40,297 bases of DNA, taken from Akkermansiaceae bacterium (GTDB lineage Bacteria; Verrucomicrobiota; Verrucomicrobiia; Verrucomicrobiales; Akkermansiaceae). The stretch's first letter is position 1, and each line of letters opens with the position of its first letter. Both the position numbers and the translations under genes were made by a program. Shown piece after piece: positions 7,952-15,360 of this stretch. Location of the stretch: assembly GCA_025363295.1 (NCBI GenBank), contig JANYEC010000027.1, positions 1 through 40,297 of the forward strand, in the 5' to 3' direction. The notes below the pieces were generated by a model, which was not told where the DNA came from, did not search any database, and saw only the letters and a program-made list of their open reading frames with translations.

Positions 7952-8103
7952 AGCCGCCGGACTCAACTCATGGGACACGTTCGATAAAATGTTAGGAGAA
8001 GCTCAGGTCGTCATCACCTCAGGGTCGGCTTTAGCTTGGCAGGCGAAGGCTACTTCCGCATCCCCGCCTTCAACTCGCTAACAAACGCGGAAGTAGTCTG
8101 AAC
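7952..8103 (+). pseudogene. Decayed duplicate of the dapL 3' end
   Basis: The segment closely follows dapL from about 7605 to 7756. Shared blocks include ATGTTAGGAGAAGCTCAGG, GTCATCACC, GGCAGGCGAAGG and CTTCAACTCGC. The copy has many substitutions and a one-base deletion around 8026-8036 (AGGGTCGGC against AGGGTCCGGC) that breaks the frame, and it ends GTAGTCTGA. No start codon or upstream dapL portion is present, so it cannot make an enzyme. It looks like a remnant of a second, diverged dapL or a partial duplication. It overlaps the 3' end of a possible small minus-strand gene (8070-8249). Confidence 0.75.
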
Positions 8104-8249
8104 GTTCTGACATTTGAAAATCGATCCATCGCCCTCGCATGCTTGATCCGCTGGATCAGCAAGTCCATCGCGTGTTCGGGGGTGTTGTAGATAGGCTGAT
8201 AGGGACCCCCACTCGGGACTAACGGTCTAATTTTTTTGCGAGATTGCAT
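8070..8249 (-). CDS. Possible small ORF or gene fragment (59 residues)
   Basis: The minus-strand frame starts at an ATG at 8249 (MQSRKKIRPLVPSGGPY, then QPIYNTPEHAMDLLIQRI and KHARAMDRFSNV) and stops at 8070. The middle looks like real protein: balanced composition, an amphipathic helix and no low-complexity tract. The last dozen residues are antisense to the decayed dapL copy, so the original C-terminus was probably replaced when that duplication arose. I do not recognise the family. In the rest of the 7785-8343 gap I see only an imperfect palindrome near 8140-8161 (TTGATCC-GCT-GGATCAG), inside this frame, and CGAGTCACTCG near 8295. Confidence 0.35.
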   Translation of the reverse strand: MQSRKKIRPLVPSGGPYQPIYNTPEHAMDLLIQRIKHARAMDRFSNVRTFRLLPRLLAS

Positions 8250-8343
8250 AAAATCGTCCTTGTCGGCCTATCAAATTCACCCTGACGATTTTTCGAGTCA
8301 CTCGACTAACTTATTTTTATAGCAGATTTTTTATCAAATTTTC

Positions 8344-9036
8344 ATGAGACCGAACAGATTTATCTTTCTAGCCGTCACTGTGTTCGCGGCACTTTTCACA
8401 TCCTGTGCGAGCAAATTTTCTGCCGCCCAGCGGGAAGCCTTGTCCACGGTCGCTATCGCAAAAACGGAAATGGGCCCGGATGCCTACCAAGAGCCCTACG
8501 GCGGGGACGAAGAAGCGAGGGACAGAGCCGCGCGTTCCGGTGGCAGCGGCGGAGCGATCGGGGTGCTGATCGCCTCAGCCGTGGCTAACGGGATCTCGGG
8601 CACACAGAACTCAATGTTTCACAAGAAATGCGCGTCCTGTTTCCCTGCCATCCAAAGGAATACTCCGAACAACCTTAATGTGACGGTGCACGATGGTCTG
8701 CGTCGGGCAATGAAGGCTGACCACTTTTTCGGCCCTCGGCTCAGAGAAAGTTCCGGTAACGTTGTGACCTCCACCGTCACGTCCTACAATCTTAAGCGAG
8801 TGTCCAAGGAGGGAGACGAGCTGCTTTTCAGTCCAAGGGTCGATGTTCATTTTGCACTCAAGGATGCAACAGGGAAGGAATTGTTTGTCACGACTTGCCA
8901 GGGAGTGGCCGGAAGCCAGGCTCGCATTACGGAGTATGCAAACAGTCCCGCCAAGTCGAAGACGGGCTACTATCAGGCCACCAATAACGCGGTGGACGCG
9001 TTCATGGCAGAGCTTGCCAAGAAGACTGCGGATTGA
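8344..9036 (+). CDS. Hypothetical lipoprotein (DUF4136-like character)
   Basis: A 230-residue protein with an N-terminal signal peptide and lipobox LFTSC, placing the lipidated cysteine at residue 21. The mature region starts ASKFSAAQREAL. A glycine/alanine segment at about 65-82 (SGGSGGAIGVLIASAVANG) could insert into or lie against a membrane. The C-terminal half, with STVTSYNLKRVSKEGDELLF, VDVHFALKDATGKELF and AVDAFMAELAKK, resembles the alternating strands of small periplasmic lipoproteins such as DUF4136-type, but I cannot name the family with confidence. Two cysteines (KKCASC) may form a disulphide or bind metal. It probably stands alone; a TATTTTTATAG stretch upstream could be part of its promoter. 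Confidence 0.7.
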   Translation: MRPNRFIFLAVTVFAALFTSCASKFSAAQREALSTVAIAKTEMGPDAYQEPYGGDEEARDRAARSGGSGGAIGVLIASAVANGISGTQNSMFHKKCASCFPAIQRNTPNNLNVTVHDGLRRAMKADHFFGPRLRESSGNVVTSTVTSYNLKRVSKEGDELLFSPRVDVHFALKDATGKELFVTTCQGVAGSQARITEYANSPAKSKTGYYQATNNAVDAFMAELAKKTAD

Positions 9037-9198
9037 GAGAGGGTTTCCCCCGATTGTGAATCCGCAGGCGGTTGAAGAAAGAGTGCCCGCAGAAAACTCC
9101 ACAAACTGCTCCGTCCCACCGCATTGGCGGTGTTAGTTTTTTTCCAAGGATGCATCGGAGGAAAATTTCAACTTGGTGAAGGAAGGTGGTATTTTTTG

Positions 9199-11388
9199 TT
9201 AGGTGGCGGGTGTCAATTTCGCAGCGGCGCGGTATATCTTGAGCTTGCCGTAGCTGATCCGGCCTTCGAGTTGTTCATAGACAGGCTTCAGAGAAACCTC
9301 ATCATAGCCCGCGAGCGCGGCCTGCATCTCCCGCTCCTCAGCGACCGAATAAATGGCGCGGGGCTCGATGAATTCTCCGTGTGCGATTGCTTCTGCAAGA
9401 TGCCCCTCGATGGTCGTATCTTTGAATCCACGAATGGCCATAATTTCGGCGATTGTTTTACCCAGCTTCCAAAGAGCCAGTGTTTCATGGGCGGTATCAC
9501 TAAGTCCGTTAGCCGCCTTTGGCTTGCGGGGCGACGGTTGAACGTTGGCAGAATCAAGGGGTTCGAATTCCTTCGGCACACTTTGTTTGACCCACTCGCG
9601 GATGGCAGTTAGAAACGCTGTGCCGTAGTCCTCGCGCTTTTTTTCGCCCACGCCAGGAATGTTCAGAAGAGCCTGATCATCGCGCGGGTAATCACGACTG
9701 AAGTGACGCAGGGTGACATCGGAAAAAACCACATAGGGCGGCACATTTCGCGCATCTGCCAATTCTTTGCGGAGAGCACGCAGGCGTTCGAAAAGTCCGC
9801 TGTCACAAGGTATATCACCCGTGCGTGCAAGCGATTGTGAGCGCGGAGCCATGATCGAACGTGACAGCATGACGGTGGCACGATTTTTTAAGAGATCGAT
9901 TCCTTGTTGGCTCACAGTCACTGTCTGGAATTGATCCTCGCCAGCAACTAACAGACCATAACGCAACAATTGCCGCCCGAGATCCACCCAGTAGGGACGG
10001 GGCTGATCCTTGCCAATGCCGTGGATCTTCAGTTCCTCATGTTTCCATCGTCTGATCTTCTCGGACATGCTGCCGGTAAGAACTTCGGACACATGATTGA
10101 GGCCGACATTGAAATTCCCTGCTTGGCGGATGCGCAACACGCAACTCAGCAGCTTTTGGACATCGACCGTAGCATCCCATTTTTCGCGGGGTTCGAGGCA
10201 ATGGTCACACCCTGAGCAATTTTCATGAGTCCAAGTTTCACCAAAATACCCTAGCAGACCGACACGGCGGCAGGCGTCATTTTCAGCAAAATGCGTCATC
10301 TGGTCGAGCTGTTGATGCGCCACTTTCCGCGCGTGCTCGTCTGGGATATCGTCGAGAAATCTTACATATTTCATGAAGTCGCTGCGGGAAAAAAGCAGCA
10401 GGCAATCTGCCGGTAATCCATCACGCCCCGCTCGGCCAGTTTCCTGATAGTAGCCCTCGATATTCTTCGGCATGTCCGCATGGATGACGTAACGGACGTT
10501 CGGTTTATTAATACCCATGCCGAAAGCGACTGTGGCACAAACGATTTTCGCCTCATCCCGGAGGAAGGCATCTTGATTCTTTTCACGATCGGCGGGATCG
10601 AGTCCGGCATGATAGGCAACCGCAGAAAATCCGTTAGCCCTCAGAGTGGCCGCGAGGGCCTCGGTGGTTTTCCGAGATTGGCAATAGACGATGCCAGAGT
10701 CTTCAGGCCGTCCACTCGCGAAGTTACAAACCTGCGCTGCCGCTCCCGCCTTCGGGATCACTTGGTATTTCAAATTCGGGCGATTAAAACTGGCGAGAAA
10801 TTTCACGGAATTCTCTAATTCTAACTGCTTCACGATATCCTCGCGCACCCGTTCCGTCGCCGTGGCTGTTAGTGCAAGGATCGGGATATTCCCCGTCCAT
10901 TGACGCACTTCTCTGAGTCGGCGGTATTCAGGGCGAAAATCATGGCCCCACTCGCTGATACAGTGCGCTTCATCGACTGCTAGAGCGCAGACTTTCCAGC
11001 CCTTCAGGCGCGAAAGGAAATCCGGCAGCATCAGACGTTCAGGCGCGACGTAGAGCATCTGAAATTCTCCGCGACCCAAACGATCGAGACGATTCCGTGC
11101 CTCCGTTGCCTCCAAAGTGGAGTTTAAAAAAGTCGCATTCACCCCGCTGGCCTGAAGCTGGTCCACCTGGTCCTTCATCAGCGCGATCAGGGGCGACACC
11201 ACAATCGTCAATCCATCGCGAACCAGCGCGGGCAGTTGATAGCAAAGACTCTTCCCCGCGCCGGTAGGAAGCACCGCCAACGCGTCCCGCCCTTGAAGTG
11301 TGGCTTCCATGATTTCCCGTTGAAGAGGGCGGAAGCTATCGTAGCCAAATGTTTGCTTGAGGCAGCGAGTCAGTGATTGCAGGCTCAT
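9199..11388 (-). CDS. recQ: ATP-dependent DNA helicase RecQ
   Basis: A 729-residue SF2 3'-5' helicase. The frame is open further upstream, but the ATG at 11388 gives the family's start (MSLQSLTRCLKQTFGYDSFR) and leaves an intergenic space before divergent pheS. In order: Walker A LPTGAGKSLCYQLP (Lys about 46), DEAH box VDEAHCISEWGHDFRP, motif III TATATE, helicase C domain with FGMGINKPNVR and QETGRAGRDG, a zinc-binding subdomain (CRRVGLLGYFGE, CSGCDHC), an RQC winged helix, an HRDC domain ending IPGVGEKK, and a C-terminal HTH_40-type helix-turn-helix (TLALWKLGKTIAEIMAIRG). Longer than E. coli RecQ because of that extra C-terminal domain. It acts in recombination and replication-fork repair. 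Confidence 0.95.
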   Translation of the reverse strand: MSLQSLTRCLKQTFGYDSFRPLQREIMEATLQGRDALAVLPTGAGKSLCYQLPALVRDGLTIVVSPLIALMKDQVDQLQASGVNATFLNSTLEATEARNRLDRLGRGEFQMLYVAPERLMLPDFLSRLKGWKVCALAVDEAHCISEWGHDFRPEYRRLREVRQWTGNIPILALTATATERVREDIVKQLELENSVKFLASFNRPNLKYQVIPKAGAAAQVCNFASGRPEDSGIVYCQSRKTTEALAATLRANGFSAVAYHAGLDPADREKNQDAFLRDEAKIVCATVAFGMGINKPNVRYVIHADMPKNIEGYYQETGRAGRDGLPADCLLLFSRSDFMKYVRFLDDIPDEHARKVAHQQLDQMTHFAENDACRRVGLLGYFGETWTHENCSGCDHCLEPREKWDATVDVQKLLSCVLRIRQAGNFNVGLNHVSEVLTGSMSEKIRRWKHEELKIHGIGKDQPRPYWVDLGRQLLRYGLLVAGEDQFQTVTVSQQGIDLLKNRATVMLSRSIMAPRSQSLARTGDIPCDSGLFERLRALRKELADARNVPPYVVFSDVTLRHFSRDYPRDDQALLNIPGVGEKKREDYGTAFLTAIREWVKQSVPKEFEPLDSANVQPSPRKPKAANGLSDTAHETLALWKLGKTIAEIMAIRGFKDTTIEGHLAEAIAHGEFIEPRAIYSVAEEREMQAALAGYDEVSLKPVYEQLEGRISYGKLKIYRAAAKLTPAT

Positions 11389-11529
11389 GGGGAAATCAAA
11401 AAGATGATCATTTGAACAGTCAAGATAGAAATTTTTGATGGATGCAATGGCCTTTAGAGCGATCTCCGTGGAAGATCGCACAGCTAGGCTTTGACCGGCG
11501 GCGGGTTTCGAGCTATTCCCCTTTTTCCC

Positions 11530-12546
11530 ATGAAGGAGCCTATCGAAGCTATCCAAACTGAGGCGCTTGCGCAAATTTCCGCCGCTGCGGACGAGCGCTC
11601 GCTCGATGACGCACGCGTGGCCGTGCTTGGCAAAAAAGGCACGCTAACCCTCGTCGCCGCGGGCATCAAGGACGTGCCGAAGGAAGATAAAGCCGCTGTC
11701 GGCCAGCTTCTCAACGCCGCCCGCACCGCCATCAGCACCGCGCTGGAGGAAAAGCAGATCGCGCTGCGAGAAATCGCGGACCGCGCCGCACTGGCTGGGA
11801 TTGACGTGACTTTGCCCGCTCGTTTTCAACACGTTGGCTCTCTCCATCCCTTGACGTTGATCCGCGACGAAGCGATCCGCATTCTCCGCCGTATGGGCTT
11901 CGCGCTCGCCGACGGGCCGGAAATCGAGGACGAGTTCCATTGTTTCGACGCGCTCAACACGCCCGCCGATCACCCAGCCCGCAACGAAAAGGACACGTTT
12001 TATTTCGACTCGGGAAAACTTCTCCGCACCCATACTTCCAGCGTGCAAGTCCGCACCATGGAAATTCAGACGCCACCGATCCGGATCATCGCCCCAGGCT
12101 CCGCCTATCGCCGTGACGAGATCGACGCAACTCACCTTTCCGTTTTCAACCAGCTCGAAGGCCTCTATGTCGGGACGGAGGTCTCGCTGCCGGACCTCAA
12201 AGGCACGCTGGAATATTTCCTCCGCGAGCTCTTCGGCACCCAGACGGAAGTTAGATTTCGCCCGCACTTTTTCCCGTTCACCGAGCCGAGTTTCGAGATC
12301 GATGTAAAACTAACAGTCAAGGGCCAAGCCCCACGTTGGATCGAAGTCGCCGGCTGCGGCATGGTCGATCCCGCCGTTTTTGAAGCCATCAACACCTCCC
12401 GCAAAGACAACGCGTTCGATCCCGAAAAAGTCACTGGTTTCGCCTTCGGCATGGGCCTCGACCGCCTCGCCATGATCCGCTGGGGGATCAAGGATATCCG
12501 CCTCCTCATCGAAAATGACGCCCGGTTCCTCAAACAATTCGCCTGA
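11530..12546 (+). CDS. pheS: Phenylalanyl-tRNA synthetase alpha subunit
   Basis: 338 residues from the ATG at 11530, which gives the typical N-terminus MKEPIEAIQTEALAQI; the longer open frame begins at 11491. An N-terminal coiled coil for tRNA binding is followed by the class II catalytic core: HPLTLIRDEAIRIL, GPEIEDEFHCFDALNTP, DTFYFDSG, LLRTHTSSVQVRTM (motif 2 region), GSAYRRDEIDATHLSVFNQ, PFTEPSFEID and the motif 3 stretch GFAFGMGLDRLAMIRWGI. It forms the alpha2-beta2 enzyme with PheT, charging tRNA-Phe. The gene diverges from recQ across 141 bases and lies 165 bases upstream of pheT; an inverted repeat fills that gap. Confidence 0.97.
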   Translation: MKEPIEAIQTEALAQISAAADERSLDDARVAVLGKKGTLTLVAAGIKDVPKEDKAAVGQLLNAARTAISTALEEKQIALREIADRAALAGIDVTLPARFQHVGSLHPLTLIRDEAIRILRRMGFALADGPEIEDEFHCFDALNTPADHPARNEKDTFYFDSGKLLRTHTSSVQVRTMEIQTPPIRIIAPGSAYRRDEIDATHLSVFNQLEGLYVGTEVSLPDLKGTLEYFLRELFGTQTEVRFRPHFFPFTEPSFEIDVKLTVKGQAPRWIEVAGCGMVDPAVFEAINTSRKDNAFDPEKVTGFAFGMGLDRLAMIRWGIKDIRLLIENDARFLKQFA

Positions 12547-12555
12547 AGAATACTC

Positions 12556-12687
12556 TAACCGAAGATGGACACAGATGAACGCAGATAAGATTTGTAAATT
12601 CTTATTCGCAAGATTCGCCAAATTCGCGGTGCCTCAAACTCTTCATCCCGTCTTCCATCTGCGTTTATCTGCGTCCATCTGCGGTTA
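12556..12687. repeat. Large inverted-repeat element between pheS and pheT
   Basis: The left arm (12556-12588, starting TAACCGAAGATGGACACAG) is complementary to the right arm (12654-12687, starting CCATCTGCGTTTATCTGCG) at about 29 of 34 positions. The right arm read on the minus strand is three near-identical 10-base units (GCAGATGGAC, GCAGATAAAC, GCAGATGG). The intervening 65 bases contain three TTCGC units (TTATTCGC, GATTCGCC, AATTCGCGG). From memory, similar GCAGAT/ATTCGCG elements are dispersed intergenically in Verrucomicrobia and other environmental bacteria. It would be transcribed in the pheST mRNA and could form a long hairpin. Confidence 0.75.
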
Positions 12688-12711
12688 AAAAAATCTTCCT
12701 CTCTTCTCTCC

Positions 12712-15090
12712 ATGAACGTCTCTTTAAATTGGCTCGCCACCCATCTCGATCTATCCGGAAAATCTATCAAGGAAATCGACGACCTTTTCACCTTCGCCGG
12801 CGTCGAAGTCGAAGGCATCGTTTCCAAAGGCATCGCCTCTGATAGAATCGTCGTAGCGCAGATCATGGAAGCCGTCCAGCACCCGAATGCGGATCGCCTG
12901 AAAGTCACCCAAGTCGATACCGGAGAAGGCACGCTCCGCCAGATCGTCTGCGGTGCTCAGAATTATAAAGTCGGAGACAAAGTGCCCTGCGCCCTCCCCG
13001 GTGCCGAGCTACCCGGCGGCTTCACCATCGGCGAAACCGTGATGCGGAAAGTGGAATCAAAAGGAATGCTCTGTGCCGCCTCCGAAATCGGCTTACCTGT
13101 GGGTGAGGATGGCCTGCTCATTCTTCCTCCTGATTCTAAAATCGGCAAACCCGTCAAACAACTCTTCGACTATGACACCCTGCTCGAACTCGAAGTCACC
13201 CCTAACCGACCCGATCTTCTCAGCCACCGAGGAATGGCCCGCGAGCTTGCGACGTTGTTGAAAACGCCGCTGCTACCGTTAGAGATTGCCAGACCTAACA
13301 CTAACGTCTCGGTCAACATCCGGATCGACGCGCCCGCCGCATGTCCACTTTATACCGCCATCGCCATCAAGGGAGTCACAGTGAAAGAAAGCCCGGCTTG
13401 GCTGAAACAACGACTTGAATCCATCGGCCTACGCCCCATCAATAACATCGTCGATATTACGAACTACGTGCTCCACGAGCTCGGCCAGCCTCTCCACGCT
13501 TTTGATGCCGCCAAACTCACCGGCAACATCATCGTCCGCAACGCCGCCGATAGCGAAAATTTCCTCGCGCTCGATGGTTCCACCCATGTCCTAACACTCG
13601 ACGACCTCCTCATCTCCGACGAATCCGGCGCGGCCCTTGCTCTAGCAGGCGTGATGGGTGGGGCAGAAAGTGGCGTGACAGAAATCACCACCGACATCGT
13701 GTTAGAGTCCGCCTATTTCACTCCCCAAGGCATCCGCCGCACCTCGCGCCGCACCGCCCTTGGCTCGGATTCCTCCTACCGCTTTGAGCGCGGCGTCGAT
13801 CCACAAGGCGTATTGACCGCCTCGTCCTTCGCCGTAAAACTCATTCTCGAACTCGCGGGCGGCGCTGCGGAAACAACCACGCAAGTTGCGGGGGCTTCAC
13901 CCGTTCTCACCAAGCCCGTCACGCTCGATGCCAAAAAGCTCGACCAGCTCATGGGCAGCTCCATCGATCTAACCGCCGCCGAAGAGATTCTCACCCGCCT
14001 TGGCCTCGCCAAACTAACCGACGGCACTTGGGACGTCCCGAGCTTCCGCGCCGATCTCCAGCGCCACATCGATCTCGTTGAGGAAATCGCCCGCGTCCAT
14101 GGCCTCGACAACGTGCCGTCGCGTTTCCAAGGAACTTTCGTTCCCGCCAGTCCGATCGATGCCGCCTACGATGCCGACATGGTTCTCCGCCGCCGTCTAG
14201 CAGCTCTCGGTCTGCACGAATGCCAGACCATCAAGCTCATCTCTGACGCCCAGGTTTCCGACATCCTCCCGCTGCGCCCGATGCAGGACAGCGACGTCAT
14301 CCGCGTGAAACTTCCGCTCAGCGAGGACCACGCCGTCATGCGCCCGAGCATCGTCCCCGGTTTGATTGCCTCAGCCGTTAGAAACGTTCGCCAGCAAGCG
14401 AAATCTCTGCGCCTTTTCGAAATGGGCCGCGTCTTCCGCAACGCCGGCGGCGGCAAAGCGAAGGACCAAGAAAGCGAAACGTTGTCCATCCTCCTCTCCG
14501 GCTCCGCCTTGCCCACCGGCTGGTTCAAAGTCGACCGCACCACCGATCTCTACGACCTCAAAGGAATCCTCTCCGCATTGTTAGGTGGTCGCGAAATCAA
14601 GTTCACTCCGAAAGAACGCGCAGGATTCGTGCTCGGCTGCGACATCAAGCTCGATGAACAAAATATCGGCGTCTTCGCCCGCCTAACACCCGCCCGCGAA
14701 CGTGAACTCGATTTCACCTCCCCCGTTTACGTGGCCGAACTCGATCTCGGAAAACTCCGCAAGCTCCTCAATGGCATCAGCCACGTCGAGGACCTCCCGC
14801 AGTTCCCCGGCTCCTCCCGCGACGCCGCGATGGAACTCCCGCTCAACACGCCCAACGCGCAGATCGAAACTATCATCGCCAAACTCGCCCAACCCCTGTT
14901 AGTTTCCAGCGAGTGCTTCGACGTCTTCACCGACCCCACCGGCCAGAAGATCGCCGCCGATAGCAAATCCGTCGCCTACCGCTTCCACTATCGCGAGCCC
15001 ACCCGGACGCTCAAGACCGAGGAAATCGACACCGCCCATCAAGGGGTCCTCGAAGCACTAACGAAGGGGCTTGGGGTTAAGTTCCGTTGA
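12712..15090 (+). CDS. pheT: Phenylalanyl-tRNA synthetase beta subunit
   Basis: 792 residues, the family's normal length. Domains in order: N-terminal MNVSLNWLATHLDL, an EMAP/OB tRNA-binding domain at about 40-150 (HPNADRLKVTQVDTG, QIVCGAQNYKVGDKV), the B3/B4 editing domain (about 205-375, with NNIVDITNYVLHELGQPLHAFD and GVMGGAESGV), B5 (about 400-470), the catalytic-like core (VEEIARVHGLDNVPSRF, LRLFEMGRVF) and the C-terminal FDX-ACB domain (FPGSSRDAAMELPLNTP, then YRFHYREPTRTLKTEEID). Editing hydrolyses mischarged Tyr-tRNA-Phe. The gene is expected to be cotranscribed with pheS. Nothing recognisable lies between its stop and the GH63 gene (15091-15360). Confidence 0.97.
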   Translation: MNVSLNWLATHLDLSGKSIKEIDDLFTFAGVEVEGIVSKGIASDRIVVAQIMEAVQHPNADRLKVTQVDTGEGTLRQIVCGAQNYKVGDKVPCALPGAELPGGFTIGETVMRKVESKGMLCAASEIGLPVGEDGLLILPPDSKIGKPVKQLFDYDTLLELEVTPNRPDLLSHRGMARELATLLKTPLLPLEIARPNTNVSVNIRIDAPAACPLYTAIAIKGVTVKESPAWLKQRLESIGLRPINNIVDITNYVLHELGQPLHAFDAAKLTGNIIVRNAADSENFLALDGSTHVLTLDDLLISDESGAALALAGVMGGAESGVTEITTDIVLESAYFTPQGIRRTSRRTALGSDSSYRFERGVDPQGVLTASSFAVKLILELAGGAAETTTQVAGASPVLTKPVTLDAKKLDQLMGSSIDLTAAEEILTRLGLAKLTDGTWDVPSFRADLQRHIDLVEEIARVHGLDNVPSRFQGTFVPASPIDAAYDADMVLRRRLAALGLHECQTIKLISDAQVSDILPLRPMQDSDVIRVKLPLSEDHAVMRPSIVPGLIASAVRNVRQQAKSLRLFEMGRVFRNAGGGKAKDQESETLSILLSGSALPTGWFKVDRTTDLYDLKGILSALLGGREIKFTPKERAGFVLGCDIKLDEQNIGVFARLTPARERELDFTSPVYVAELDLGKLRKLLNGISHVEDLPQFPGSSRDAAMELPLNTPNAQIETIIAKLAQPLLVSSECFDVFTDPTGQKIAADSKSVAYRFHYREPTRTLKTEEIDTAHQGVLEALTKGLGVKFR

Positions 15091-15360
15091 AAGTGCCGAG
15101 CATTTCCTTTACCAATGCTGGCGCCAAAATACCGCCTGCTCACCGTGCACAAGAAGCGTCTCATCAACTGGGAACTGGATCATCAACCAAATACTTGAAC
15201 CCTTGGCAGCCTAACCCAATCATCAAAGATGATCCTTGGCGCAACGGCTCGGCAGGCTACGCTGATTCCAAGAGATGGTATCACTAAAAATGTGCCACGT
15301 TCACTTTCGCGCTAACCGTAGTTTCAGGCTATTTGACAGAACCCATGTCCCTAACATTCC

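Noticed and set aside
7789..7995. Forward frame after dapL
   Set aside because: Low-complexity sequence ending within the decayed duplicate, with no family-like features.
15087..15287. Forward frame beginning with TTG at the pheT end
   Set aside because: Overlaps the pheT stop, has no ribosome-binding site and no recognisable protein pattern.
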